From Tenacibaculum adriaticum (GTDB lineage Bacteria > Bacteroidota > Bacteroidia > Flavobacteriales > Flavobacteriaceae): DNA of 64,000 bases. This document shows positions 7,274 to 16,658 of this stretch, piece after piece. The notes under the pieces were generated by a model. It had not been told where the DNA came from. It worked only from the letters and a program-made list of their open reading frames with translations, and searched no databases. A program made the position numbers and the translations under genes. Numbering within the stretch: the first letter of the stretch is position 1; every line of letters begins with the position of its first letter. Where the stretch lies: the NCBI RefSeq assembly GCF_008124875.1, contig NZ_VNIA01000001.1, forward strand, positions 636,721-700,720. Reading direction: 5' to 3'.

Positions 7274-9616
7274 ATGAAGTACAAACTTGTCTGGTATTTA
7301 ATAAGTATACTGATAGTATCTTGTGTAGAACAAACAAAAAAAGAAACAGAAACTTTAGCTAATACAAATCTGGTAGATTATGTAAACCCTTTAATGGGAA
7401 CAGATTCTAATTATAGTCTGTCAAATGGAAATACTTATCCCGCTATTGCAACACCCTGGGGAATGAATTTTTGGACTCCAATGACCTCAAAAATGGGAGA
7501 TGGATGGACATATAAATATGATGAAAATAAAATAAGAGGAATTAAACAAACTCATCAACCAAGTCCATGGATTAATGATTATGCTGCATTTTCATTAATG
7601 GCGGTTACAGGGGATCTTAAATACAAAGAAGAAGAACGAGCTTCGTGGTTTTCTCATAAAGCAGAAACGGTAAAGCCTTATCACTATAAAGTATATTTGG
7701 CAGATTATGATGTGGTTGCTGAGGTTGCCCCTACAGAACGTGCAGCACATTTTAAGTTTACGTTTCCAGAAGCTGAAAAATCTTATATTATGCTAGATGC
7801 CTTTTTTAAAGGCTCTATGGTGAAAATTTTTCCTGAAGAAAGAAAAATCATTGGGTATTGCAGAAATAATAGTGGTGGAGTTCCTGATAATTTTCACAAT
7901 TATTTTGTAGCAGAATTTGATAAAGATTTTGAAATAAACCATACTTGGGGAGATGATTGGAAATTGCTTGAGAATTCTACAGAAAATGAAGGGAAGCATG
8001 TAGGAGGAATTATTGGGTTTAAAACCAAGAGGGGAGAAACAGTACATGTAAAAGTAGCTTCATCTTTTATTAGTCCAGAACAGGCACAACTGAATTTAAA
8101 CAGAGAAATAGGAAATGATACGTTTGATGCAACAAAGAAGAAAGCTAAGAACGCTTGGGAAGAAGAATTGAATAAAATTCAGATAGAAGATAATAATACA
8201 GATCATATTAAAACCTTTTATTCTTGTTTGTATAGAGTGCTCCTTTTTCCAAGAAAATTCTACGAGTTTAATGAAAAGAATGAAGTAGTACATTATAGTC
8301 CTTATAACGGAAAAGTATTACCAGGTTATATGTTTACAGACAATGGTTTTTGGGATACTTTTAGAGCTGTGTTTCCTTTTTTTAATATGATGTATCCAGA
8401 GTTAAATAGTCATATTATGGAAGGGTTGGCAAATACTTACGTAGAATCTGGTTGGTTGCCAGAATGGGCAAGTCCTGGACATAGAGATTGTATGATAGGC
8501 TCTAATTCTGCACCAATTATTGTAGATGCATTTTTAAAAGGAAATGTAAATAAAGAAACGGCAACTATTTTATTTGAAGCAATATTAAAGAATGCTACCA
8601 CTTCTCAGGGGAGACCTTTGTCTAAAAAGGGTGATGAAATGAGTTCTGTAGGAAGAGAGGGGATAGACTATTATAATACATTGGGTTATGTACCTTATGA
8701 TGTAAATATTAACGAAAATACGGCAAGAACGTTAGAATATGCGTATGCTGATTTTACGATTGCTAAAATGGCAGAAAAATTAGGTAAAAAGGATATTGCA
8801 GATACTTTTTATAGGAGATCTCAGAACTATAAAAATGTTTACGATCCGTCAACCAAATTAATGCGAGGTAAAAATAAAGATGGTAGTTTTCAATCCCCTT
8901 TTAACCCTTTAAAGTGGGGGGATGCTTTTACAGAAGGAAATAGTTTGCATTATACATGGTCAGTTTTTCATGATATTGAAGGTTTGATTCAATTAATGGG
9001 AGGGAAATCAGAATTTGAAAAACAATTAGATAATGTATTTACAATGCCTCCAGATTTTGACGATTCCTATTATGGAGGAACAATTCATGAAATTAGAGAA
9101 ATGCAAATTGTAAATATGGGTAATTATGCGCATGGAAATCAACCAATTCAACATATGATTTATTTGTATAATTATGCGAATGCAGCTTATAAAACCCAAG
9201 AAAAAATACGCAATGTTTTAACAAAGTTATACGCAGCAACACCAGATGGTTATTGTGGAGATGAAGATAACGGACAAACTTCTGCTTGGTATGTATTTAG
9301 TTCTTTAGGGTTTTACCCAGTTACACCAGGAGTAAATGAATATGTAATAGGAAGCCCGTTGTTTAAAAAAGCGATAATTAGACTAGAAAACGGAAAAACA
9401 TTTGAAATTAATGCTTTAAATAATTCTAAAGAAAACATGTATATACAATCAGTTTCTCTTAATGGTACTGAATATGATAAAAATTATTTAGACTTTAAAA
9501 GTATTCAACAGGGAGGGACTTTTAATTTTACGATGGGAAATGTTCCTAATAAAGATTGGGCAAAGACAAATAATGCAGTACCATATTCTTTGAGTAAAGA
9601 GAGAAAAGACAACTAA
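7274..9616 (+). CDS. GH92 family alpha-mannosidase lipoprotein
   Basis: 780-residue glycoside hydrolase family 92 protein, a calcium-dependent exo-alpha-mannosidase family abundant in Bacteroidota. A lipoprotein signal ends at Cys-17 (ILIVSC). The body opens with the family motif VNPLMGTDS and NTYPAIATPWGM. Family catalytic residues known from BT3990 are all found with one constant offset of 21: Glu-554 in FTEGNSLHY (general acid) and Asp-663/Asp-665 in CGDEDNGQ (general base region), plus His-605/Glu-606. The usual GNEP motif is GNQP here (Gln-623), and the usual EGNAWQY is EGNSLHY, so substrate preference may differ. It stands alone, without SusC/D genes; the product is probably displayed on the cell surface or in the periplasm. 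Confidence 0.93.
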   Translation: MKYKLVWYLISILIVSCVEQTKKETETLANTNLVDYVNPLMGTDSNYSLSNGNTYPAIATPWGMNFWTPMTSKMGDGWTYKYDENKIRGIKQTHQPSPWINDYAAFSLMAVTGDLKYKEEERASWFSHKAETVKPYHYKVYLADYDVVAEVAPTERAAHFKFTFPEAEKSYIMLDAFFKGSMVKIFPEERKIIGYCRNNSGGVPDNFHNYFVAEFDKDFEINHTWGDDWKLLENSTENEGKHVGGIIGFKTKRGETVHVKVASSFISPEQAQLNLNREIGNDTFDATKKKAKNAWEEELNKIQIEDNNTDHIKTFYSCLYRVLLFPRKFYEFNEKNEVVHYSPYNGKVLPGYMFTDNGFWDTFRAVFPFFNMMYPELNSHIMEGLANTYVESGWLPEWASPGHRDCMIGSNSAPIIVDAFLKGNVNKETATILFEAILKNATTSQGRPLSKKGDEMSSVGREGIDYYNTLGYVPYDVNINENTARTLEYAYADFTIAKMAEKLGKKDIADTFYRRSQNYKNVYDPSTKLMRGKNKDGSFQSPFNPLKWGDAFTEGNSLHYTWSVFHDIEGLIQLMGGKSEFEKQLDNVFTMPPDFDDSYYGGTIHEIREMQIVNMGNYAHGNQPIQHMIYLYNYANAAYKTQEKIRNVLTKLYAATPDGYCGDEDNGQTSAWYVFSSLGFYPVTPGVNEYVIGSPLFKKAIIRLENGKTFEINALNNSKENMYIQSVSLNGTEYDKNYLDFKSIQQGGTFNFTMGNVPNKDWAKTNNAVPYSLSKERKDN

Positions 9617-9642
9617 AACAAGGTTTTAAATTATACGAAAAT

Positions 9643-9675
9643 AAAAAAGTCTAGCTAAATGCTAGACTTTTTTTT
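9643..9675. terminator. Bidirectional terminator between GH92 gene and tRNA-Asn
   Basis: Stem AAAAAGTCTAGC / GCTAGACTTTTT, 5-base loop, T-run on the plus strand and A-run (T-run on minus) on the other side, so it can end both the GH92 transcript and the tRNA transcript. Confidence 0.85.
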
Positions 9676-9676
9676 G

Positions 9677-9750
9677 CTCCTCAACCTGGACTCGAACCAG
9701 GGACCCTCTGATTAACAGTCAGATGCTCTAACCAACTGAGCTATTGAGGA
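9677..9750 (-). tRNA. tRNA-Asn (GUU)
   Basis: 74-nt cloverleaf on the minus strand: acceptor stem TCCTCAA / TTGAGGA, D-loop GCTCAGTTGGTTAGAGC, anticodon stem-loop CTGACTGTTAATCAG with anticodon GTT (9714-9716), T-loop GGTTCGAGTCC and discriminator G. CCA is not encoded. Confidence 0.97.
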
Positions 9751-9782
9751 ATTTGCGTAACACTATTTGTGTTTTGCGAGTG

Positions 9783-9790
9783 CAAATATA
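9783..9790 (-). promoter_or_regulatory. -7 promoter element for tRNA-Asn
   Basis: TATATTTG on the minus strand, a TAnnTTTG match about 33 bp before the mature tRNA 5' end. Confidence 0.5.
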
Positions 9791-9889
9791 ATACGGTTTT
9801 TTGAATCTGCAAATAAATTTTGAAAAAAAATTGATTTTTTTTCAATTGAATTAAAACTCAAAAAAAGAAAACTTTTTTAGTAAAAGTTG

Positions 9890-9897
9890 TACTTTTG
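9890..9897 (+). promoter_or_regulatory. -7 promoter element for sucA
   Basis: TACTTTTG matches TAnnTTTG; predicted start of transcription near 9903, giving a leader of about 33 nt before sucA. Confidence 0.6.
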
Positions 9898-9935
9898 TAT
9901 CTATTATTCTTATTTAGAAAAGTACGATAGTATAT

Positions 9936-12671
9936 ATGGACAAGTTTTCGTTCTTAAACGCAGCACATACGGGATTTATAGGTGATTTGTATGAACAATA
10001 TCAAAAAAACCCTGATACTGTAGAACCGAGTTGGAGAAGTTTTTTTCAGGGATATGATTTAGCAAACGAGAATTATTCGTTGACTGATGAAGAAGTTTCA
10101 GTAGAAGTTCCTGAAGGAGTTCACAAGGAATTTTTAGTGATAGACTTAATAAATGGTTACCGTACTCGCGGGCATTTGTTTACTAAAACGAACCCTGTTC
10201 GTGAAAGAAGACAATACACACCTTCCTTAGATATCGAAAACTTTGGATTATCACAAGATGATTTATCGACAGTATTTAACGCTGCAGAAATTTTAGGAAT
10301 AGGGTCTAAAACTTTATCAGACATCATCAATCATCTAAAAGCTATTTATTGTGATAGTATTGGGGTTGAATATATGTATTTAAGAAATCCTGAAGAGTTA
10401 AAATGGTGGCAAAATCGTTTAAATAAAAATGATAATCACCCTAATTATGATTTAAACGAAAAAAAATACATACTTTCTAAACTAAATCAAGCGGTTGGTT
10501 TTGAAAACTTTTTGCAAACAAAATATGTGGGTCAAAAACGTTTCTCTTTAGAAGGAGGAGAAACCTTAATACCAGGAATTAGTGTTGCACTTCGTGATGC
10601 TGCAGAATTATATGGTGTTGAAGAATGTGTGTTAGGAATGGCTCACCGTGGTCGTTTAAACACCCTAGTAAATATCTTCAAAAAACCAGTTAGAGATTTA
10701 TTTAGCGAGTTTGAAGGAAAAGATTTTGAGGATCAAGATATCGATGGAGATGTAAAATATCACTTAGGGTTAACACTTAGTAAAGCATATAAAGGCGGAC
10801 AAAAAATGAAGATGAATTTGGTGCCAAATCCATCACATTTAGAAACGGTAGCTGCTGTAGCAGAAGGAATTGTTCGTGCTAAAATAGACTTAGATTATAA
10901 AGGTGATAATGGTAAAATATTACCAATTATAGTACATGGTGATGCCGCTGTTGCAGGTCAAGGTATTGTGTATGAAGTTGCACAAATGATGACCTTAAAT
11001 GGTTACAAAACTGGAGGAACTTTACATATAGTGGTAAATAACCAAGTTGGATTTACTACAAACTATTTAGATGCACGTTCAAGTACGTATTGTACAGATG
11101 TTGCAAAAGTGACTTTGAGCCCTGTTTTACATGTTAATGCAGATGATGCAGAAGCTGTATGTCATGCGATGGAAATAGCGGTTGAATATCGCATGAAATT
11201 CAAAAAAGATATTTATATAGACTTATTAGGATATCGTAAATATGGGCATAACGAAGGTGATGAACCTCGTTTTACCCAACCGAATTTATACAAAGCAATT
11301 GCAAAACATAAAAATCCTAAAGATATTTATGTAGATAAATTAATTCGTGAAGAAAGTATAGATAAATCTTACGTAAATCAAATTACAGAAGATTTCAAAG
11401 CAATGTTAGAGGTGGAGTTTGATGAATCTAAAAAGAAAGAGACTTCTAAGATTAGCGAATTTATGCCAGAGGTTTGGGAAAACTTTGTGCGTAAACAATT
11501 GCAAGACATGTTGCACCCTGTAGATACGACTTATTCTGTCGACAAATTAAAAAATATTGCAAAAATTGTTTCTAGTGTACCAGAAGGTGTGAAATTTGTT
11601 CGTAAAGCAGAGCGTATATTAGACGGAAGAAAAAAAATGGTCTTTGAAACCAATGAATTGGATTGGGGAATGGCAGAAACGTTAGCATATGGATCATTAT
11701 TAGAAGAAGGATATGATGTGCGAATTTCTGGAGAGGATGTAGAAAGAGGAACTTTTTCTCACCGTCATGCCATTTTACGTGATGAAATTTCCGAAGCAAG
11801 AATTAATTTGTTAAACACAAATGAGAAGAATAAAGGTGAGATGACTATTTACAACTCACATTTATCAGAATACGGAGTACTAGGCTTTGATTATGGTTAT
11901 GCTATGGCAGCTCCAAATACATTAACTATTTGGGAAGCTCAGTTTGGTGATTTTGCTAACGGAGCACAAATAATATTTGATCAGTATGTTTCTTCTGCTG
12001 AAGATAAATGGAAGTTACAAAATGGTTTGGTAGTGTTATTACCTCATGGTTACGAAGGTCAAGGACCTGAGCATTCATCAGCAAGAATAGAACGTTTTTT
12101 ACAATCATCTGCAGTAGATAATTGGACGATTGCGAATTGTTCTACGCCAGCAAACATTTATCATTTGTTACGTCGTCAAATAAAACGTGATTTTAGAAAA
12201 CCATTAATTGTTTTCACACCAAAGAGTTTATTACGTCATCCCAAAGCGGTAAACCCTATTGAAGATTTAGCAAACGGAACTTTCCAAGAAGTAATTGACG
12301 ATACGGTAGATACTTCTAAAGTGAAGAAAATGGTGTTCTGTATGGGTAAATTTTATTACGATTTATTGTCAGAGCGTGAAAAGTTAGGTCGTGAAGACAT
12401 TGCGTTAATTAGAATTGAACAATTATTCCCATTACACAACAAGAATATTGGGAAAGTAATGGATAGATATCCAAATGTAGAAAGATATGTTTGGGCACAA
12501 GAAGAACCTAAAAATATGGGTGCTTGGGGTTATATGTTAGAACGTTTTGAATTAGCTAAATTAGAATGTGCGTCGAGAGATTATCATTCGGCTCCTGCTG
12601 CAGGTTCAAGTGCGCGTTTTAAGCGTAGACATCAAGCGGTTATTGACAAAGTTTTTGATCAGGAGCGTTAG
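9936..12671 (+). CDS. sucA: 2-oxoglutarate dehydrogenase E1 component
   Basis: Thiamine-diphosphate enzyme that decarboxylates 2-oxoglutarate and passes the succinyl group to the E2 lipoyl arm in the TCA cycle. 911 residues, close to the usual 900-935. The N-terminus has the E1o-specific segment NAAHTGFIGDLYEQY, followed by YRTRGH, the GMAHRGRLNTL substrate and cofactor loop, the ThDP motif GDAAVAGQG and the late GYEGQGPEHSSAR motif of E1o. sucB follows 100 bp downstream, with a GC-rich repeat between them. The E3 gene (lpd) is not in the window. Confidence 0.98.
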   Translation: MDKFSFLNAAHTGFIGDLYEQYQKNPDTVEPSWRSFFQGYDLANENYSLTDEEVSVEVPEGVHKEFLVIDLINGYRTRGHLFTKTNPVRERRQYTPSLDIENFGLSQDDLSTVFNAAEILGIGSKTLSDIINHLKAIYCDSIGVEYMYLRNPEELKWWQNRLNKNDNHPNYDLNEKKYILSKLNQAVGFENFLQTKYVGQKRFSLEGGETLIPGISVALRDAAELYGVEECVLGMAHRGRLNTLVNIFKKPVRDLFSEFEGKDFEDQDIDGDVKYHLGLTLSKAYKGGQKMKMNLVPNPSHLETVAAVAEGIVRAKIDLDYKGDNGKILPIIVHGDAAVAGQGIVYEVAQMMTLNGYKTGGTLHIVVNNQVGFTTNYLDARSSTYCTDVAKVTLSPVLHVNADDAEAVCHAMEIAVEYRMKFKKDIYIDLLGYRKYGHNEGDEPRFTQPNLYKAIAKHKNPKDIYVDKLIREESIDKSYVNQITEDFKAMLEVEFDESKKKETSKISEFMPEVWENFVRKQLQDMLHPVDTTYSVDKLKNIAKIVSSVPEGVKFVRKAERILDGRKKMVFETNELDWGMAETLAYGSLLEEGYDVRISGEDVERGTFSHRHAILRDEISEARINLLNTNEKNKGEMTIYNSHLSEYGVLGFDYGYAMAAPNTLTIWEAQFGDFANGAQIIFDQYVSSAEDKWKLQNGLVVLLPHGYEGQGPEHSSARIERFLQSSAVDNWTIANCSTPANIYHLLRRQIKRDFRKPLIVFTPKSLLRHPKAVNPIEDLANGTFQEVIDDTVDTSKVKKMVFCMGKFYYDLLSEREKLGREDIALIRIEQLFPLHNKNIGKVMDRYPNVERYVWAQEEPKNMGAWGYMLERFELAKLECASRDYHSAPAAGSSARFKRRHQAVIDKVFDQER

Positions 12672-12727
12672 GGTTTGAAGGGAGCTACCATGTAGTGCGT
12701 AAGCCCGACCCAAATGGGATCGTGCCA
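12672..12727. repeat. GC-rich hairpin repeat in the sucA-sucB gap
   Basis: A short stretch of clearly higher GC than its surroundings, beginning right after the sucA stop. It contains an imperfect palindrome GCCCGACCC-AAAT-GGGATCGTGC with one mismatch and one bulge. It looks like an inserted intergenic repeat unit rather than a terminator, since no T-run follows. Confidence 0.5.
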
Positions 12728-12771
12728 AAAAATAAAATAAAAAAAATTCAGATATATAAAATTTAGAACTG

Positions 12772-13980
12772 ATGGTTTTAGAAATGAAAGTTCCTTCTCC
12801 GGGGGAGTCAATTACAGAAGTAGAAATAGCAACTTGGTTAGTTGAGGATGGTGATTATGTTGAGAAAGATCAACCGATCGCCGAAGTAGATTCAGACAAA
12901 GCAACCTTAGAGTTACCTGCGGAAGAAAGTGGAATTATTACCCTAAAAGCAGAAGAAGGTGATGCCGTTGCCGTTGGTGCTGTAGTGTGTTTAATTGACA
13001 TGGATGCTAAAAAACCAGAAGGTAGTGAAGCTCCAAAAGCTGAAGAAAAACCTGCAGAAAAGAAGGAGGAAGCTCCAAAAGCAGCTCCTGTAGAAACAAC
13101 ATATGCAACAGGAACAGCGTCTCCAGCAGCAAAAAAAGTCTTAGCTGAAAAAGGAATGAGTGCTTCAGATGTTTCAGGAACTGGTAAAGCGGGGCGTGTT
13201 ACAAAAGACGACGCTATAAAAGCGGTACCTTCTATGGGAACACCAGGAATGGGGTCTCGTAGTACAGAGCGTAAAAAATTATCTATGCTTCGTAGAAAAG
13301 TAGCACAACGTTTAGTTTCTGTTAAAAATGAAACGGCAATGTTAACTACGTTTAACGAAGTGAATATGCAACCAATATTCGACTTGCGTAATCAATTTAA
13401 AGAGGATTTTAAAGCGAAACATGGTGTTGGTTTAGGATTTATGAGTTTCTTCACAAAAGCGGTTACAAGAGCTTTACAATTGTATCCAGACGTAAACTCA
13501 ATGATCGATGGAGATTTCCAAGTAAAGAATGACTTTCAAGATATTTCTATTGCAGTATCGGGTCCTAAAGGATTAATGGTTCCTGTAATTAGAAATGCGG
13601 AAAACTTAACCTTTAGAGGTGTTGAAAGTGAAGTAAAGCGTTTAGCTTTACGTGCTCGTGACGGACAAATTACTGTCGATGAAATGACAGGAGGTACATT
13701 TACCATTACTAACGGAGGTGTATTTGGTTCTATGTTATCTACACCAATTATCAATCCACCACAAAGCGGTATTTTAGGAATGCATAATATTGTAAATCGT
13801 CCGATGGCTGTAAATGGTGAAGTTGTAATACAACCAATTATGTATGTGGCGTTGTCTTATGATCATAGAGTTATTGACGGTCGTGAGTCTGTTGGATTCT
13901 TAGTTGCTGTTAAAGAGGCATTAGAAAATCCTATAGAGTTATTGATGGATAACAACCCAGCGAAAGCTTTAGAAATGTAG
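12772..13980 (+). CDS. sucB: 2-oxoglutarate dehydrogenase E2 (dihydrolipoyl succinyltransferase)
   Basis: Core acyltransferase of the 2-oxoglutarate dehydrogenase complex. Domains in order: lipoyl domain (1-77) with lipoyl-Lys-43 in [10 protein letters not shown], a Lys/Glu/Ala/Pro-rich hinge (about 80-108), the peripheral subunit-binding domain (about 115-150, ending [11 protein letters not shown]), and the catalytic domain (about 165-402) with the terminal motif SYDHRVIDG that holds the catalytic His and Asp. 402 residues, normal for odhB/sucB. It follows sucA on the same strand; a good hairpin terminator closes the unit. Confidence 0.97.
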   Translation: MVLEMKVPSPGESITEVEIATWLVEDGDYVEKDQPIAEVDSDKATLELPAEESGIITLKAEEGDAVAVGAVVCLIDMDAKKPEGSEAPKAEEKPAEKKEEAPKAAPVETTYATGTASPAAKKVLAEKGMSASDVSGTGKAGRVTKDDAIKAVPSMGTPGMGSRSTERKKLSMLRRKVAQRLVSVKNETAMLTTFNEVNMQPIFDLRNQFKEDFKAKHGVGLGFMSFFTKAVTRALQLYPDVNSMIDGDFQVKNDFQDISIAVSGPKGLMVPVIRNAENLTFRGVESEVKRLALRARDGQITVDEMTGGTFTITNGGVFGSMLSTPIINPPQSGILGMHNIVNRPMAVNGEVVIQPIMYVALSYDHRVIDGRESVGFLVAVKEALENPIELLMDNNPAKALEM

Positions 13981-14004
13981 TTTTCTTTGAAAATAAAAAT
14001 AATT

Positions 14005-14034
14005 AAATCCTGCACTTTTAGTGTGGGATTTTTT
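14005..14034 (+). terminator. Terminator after sucB
   Basis: Stem AATCCTGCAC / GTGTGGGATT (two G-T pairs) with a 5-base loop and T-run. Confidence 0.75.
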
Positions 14035-14075
14035 CTTATTTTTAACCATAACCCACTAGGTAAATTTTCATTTTA

Positions 14076-14738
14076 ATGAACAAAAGAATCATCTTTCTTA
14101 TTTTTTTTCTTGCTTTTTGGTTAGTTGATTTATTAATGATTTATTTAGATGAGAGAGTTTTTTTAATTATTCCCAGAGTATTAAGTTTGTTATCTTTGAT
14201 TTTGTATTGTTTTTTTTCTGTAAAAAAAATTACTCTAAATTTTTGTGTTTTATCATTTTTTATAATGTTAACAGGGGCATTGTTTTCAGTTAATGATTAT
14301 ACACTAATAGGAATGTTAAGTCTTATAGCTTTACGCATAACGTGGATTAAGTTGCTACTTTCATACAAAGAAAAAACAGAGGCTAAAATTATATTATTAG
14401 TGTTCATATTATCATTAACTATAACTAGTATTGTAATATACACTATGTATGCAAATACATACTTCTTTTGTTTATCAATACTAACTTCAGGTCTTTTATT
14501 ATTTCTATTAGCAATTTCTTTTTCAAGATTACTAACCGCCAGTCCACTGTTTGGTAATAAAGAAATGTTTATTTCTATAGTTATCTTTATTTTTTCGGAT
14601 GCACTTTCAGGGTCAAAAAAAATTGAAGGAACAAGTACTTTTTTTCTTATTTTAAGTGTTTTTCTGTATAATATTGCTTATTTTTTTCTGATAAAATCTC
14701 TTATAAAAAAAGATGTTAAGTTTCAATTAGCAGCATAG
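14076..14738 (+). CDS. Multi-pass membrane protein, possibly YhhN/lysoplasmalogenase-like
   Basis: 220 residues, almost entirely hydrophobic, with seven or eight predicted transmembrane helices and only short polar links. Two pieces resemble the YhhN (TMEM86, lysoplasmalogenase) family: an FSDALSGSKKI stretch near residue 170, where the family has an SD motif, and a final YNIAYFFLIKS helix. The resemblance is weak, and nothing else is recognised. It is followed by about 170 bp without genes before the DUF2200 gene and has no obvious operon partner. Confidence 0.75.
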   Translation: MNKRIIFLIFFLAFWLVDLLMIYLDERVFLIIPRVLSLLSLILYCFFSVKKITLNFCVLSFFIMLTGALFSVNDYTLIGMLSLIALRITWIKLLLSYKEKTEAKIILLVFILSLTITSIVIYTMYANTYFFCLSILTSGLLLFLLAISFSRLLTASPLFGNKEMFISIVIFIFSDALSGSKKIEGTSTFFLILSVFLYNIAYFFLIKSLIKKDVKFQLAA

Positions 14739-14909
14739 TTACTTATTTTTAATGATTAAAAACAAAAACTACATCCTTTCTTAATAAACATATTCATTCT
14801 TTATAAGATGTCGTCAATTGTATTCCGATTAATCGAGTTTAACATTTTACCGTTTTTTGTTGTATAGAATTTTGTAAATTGCTAAAAGATCTAACCGTAA
14901 AGTTATAAA

Positions 14910-15278
14910 ATGAGTACTACAACAGATAAACACAACGAGCGTATTGCAAGTATGACCTTTGCATCTGTGTATCCGCACTACATTACTAAAGTAGAAAAGA
15001 AAGGTAGAACTTTAGAAGAATTACATCAAGTGATAACATGGCTTACAGGTTTTGATATTAATAAACTTAACGACCTTATCGATGAAAAAGTAACCTTTAA
15101 AACTTTTTTTGAAGAGGCATCTCTTCATAAAAATGCGTATTTAATAAAAGGTGTAATTTGCGGTTATAGAGTAGAAGAAATAAACAATAAACTTACGCAG
15201 CAAGTTCGTTATTTAGATAAACTGGTTGATGAATTGGCAAAGGGTAGAAAAATGGAAAAGATTTTACGTACAGAATAA
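14910..15278 (+). CDS. DUF2200 family protein
   Basis: 122-residue cytoplasmic protein with the hallmark start of DUF2200: ERIASMTFASVYPHY, then KKGRTLEELHQVITWLTG. The C-terminal part is helical and charged. The family is common in bacteria and has no established function. It stands alone: about 170 bp lie upstream and a 429-bp gene-free stretch follows. Confidence 0.92.
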   Translation: MSTTTDKHNERIASMTFASVYPHYITKVEKKGRTLEELHQVITWLTGFDINKLNDLIDEKVTFKTFFEEASLHKNAYLIKGVICGYRVEEINNKLTQQVRYLDKLVDELAKGRKMEKILRTE

Positions 15279-15707
15279 ATTAAACTAAATACTATGAAAA
15301 TTTGAGATTTTTCAATCAGTTTAGTGGGAAAATATTTTTATAAAACAGTTGATTTCCTGTGTTTACAGTGAGTATTGAACATAATTACTGAATTATATAA
15401 AATGGTAATTCGTACATTGGTTTATTTCAATGAATGTTCGAAAACAACATTTTAGGGTTTATCCAAGGTGGGATGAAAACGCTAAAAAACTTGATGACTT
15501 TGATGCTGAGAGAGATATTTACAAACATTAAAAGCTAATCATATTAAGCTAGATACATAAGCAGATAAAAAAAATTTAGGACTGGCAAGTATTGTGTTTT
15601 TTGACCTGAAAGAAAATATTATTTTAATAAATCGACATGTATATAAATTATAATAAGAATAGGAAAATTTTACTTGAGTAGAATTTGAATTTCATTTAAC
15701 TTAGATA
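15279..15707. other. 429-bp intergenic stretch with a possible decayed ORF
   Basis: No convincing gene or RNA is seen. One 33-codon frame, ATG 15430 to TAA 15531 (starts MNVRKQHFRVYPRWDE), has a coding-like composition, and an overlapping frame in +1 starts at 15402 (MVIRTLVYF). Together they could be the remains of a frameshifted small gene, but I cannot name a family. Confidence 0.35.
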
Positions 15708-16139
15708 ATGATGAATAAAATGTCAATTTCCAAGCAGAATTTATGGATTAAGATAATAGCATCTGTCAACGGAGTTGCAGCTGTTATTCATGCATTTTTT
15801 TGGGTATTAGTTTTTGTCAAATCACCTACTATATCTTCAAAAGAAAACATTTTAGAGAAGACAAATCTTGCAACAACTTACGGGTTTGGTATTGCCGATT
15901 TAATATGGTCGGTACCTCTTCTTGTCATTGGTTCTGTTTGGCTTTGGAAAAAAACTCCCATAGGTTGGTTAGGTGCACAATTTGCAAACGTTTTATATTG
16001 GTATTCTTTTACGGTTATAATTACTAGAGATTTTCATTCAGGCACAATTTCTCCAGGAACCATGTTGTTCTTACCTTTTGCAATTTTTTCGTTTTGGGCA
16101 GCCTCTTTTTTATGGAAACAACGAAGTGTTTTTTTTTGA
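15708..16139 (+). CDS. Small four-helix membrane protein, unrecognised
   Basis: 143 residues with four hydrophobic helices (about 13-35, 56-78, 85-105 and 113-135); polar links are short and the C-terminus is cytoplasmic-like (KQRS). I do not recognise the family. An ATG at 15708 is followed by another in-frame ATG at 15720, which could equally be the start. It leads a run of three plus-strand genes with short gaps (37 bp, then 8 bp), ending with an acetyltransferase; these may form an operon. Confidence 0.75.
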   Translation: MMNKMSISKQNLWIKIIASVNGVAAVIHAFFWVLVFVKSPTISSKENILEKTNLATTYGFGIADLIWSVPLLVIGSVWLWKKTPIGWLGAQFANVLYWYSFTVIITRDFHSGTISPGTMLFLPFAIFSFWAASFLWKQRSVFF

Positions 16140-16176
16140 TTAATGAAGGTTAAATGTAATTTGAAATAGATTAAGA

Positions 16177-16650
16177 ATGAAAAAATATTCAGAAGCTGAA
16201 GTAAATAAACTAATAAGTAGTTTTACAAGTAAAAAACTTCCAGTAAATGAATGGACTCATGAAGCTCATGTAATTGTAGCGATTTGGCATAATTGGAATT
16301 TTGGTTTTAATGAAGCTTTAGAAATGGTGAGGTCAAAAATAATTAGCTATAATGAATCGGTTGGCACTCTGAATACCGAAAACTCTGGATATCATGAAAC
16401 ATTAACTGTTTTTTGGATGATACACACTAAGAGTTTTGTTAATGAAAACAATTTTTCATCAATAGAAGAAGCTTCTAATGCGATTTTAAATAGTGAAATA
16501 TCTCTCAAAAACATACCATTCGAATATTATACCAAAGAAATATTATTTTCTCCAATAGCAAGAAAAAAATGGGTAAATGGAGATTTGAAAGAAATTTCAT
16601 TAATCAATGATAAAGATCAAACTAAATTAATATTTTATTATGAAGAATAA
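16177..16650 (+). CDS. Conserved-looking hypothetical protein with HEAH and YHET motifs
   Basis: 157-residue soluble protein, no signal peptide. Two blocks look constrained: WTHEAHVIVA (His-28, Glu-29, His-31) and NSGYHETLTVFW (His-73, Glu-74), followed by a SPIARKKW segment. The clustered His and Glu suggest a metal site or a polar active centre, but this is inference only; I cannot assign a family or reaction. Gap to the downstream acetyltransferase is 8 bp, so co-transcription is likely. Confidence 0.8.
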   Translation: MKKYSEAEVNKLISSFTSKKLPVNEWTHEAHVIVAIWHNWNFGFNEALEMVRSKIISYNESVGTLNTENSGYHETLTVFWMIHTKSFVNENNFSSIEEASNAILNSEISLKNIPFEYYTKEILFSPIARKKWVNGDLKEISLINDKDQTKLIFYYEE

Positions 16651-16658
16651 TATTACTA

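Noticed and set aside
11572..11799. Antisense frame in sucA and other frames of 60-110 codons on the opposite strand of conserved genes
   Set aside because: They follow the codon pattern of the real genes and have no promoter or family resemblance.
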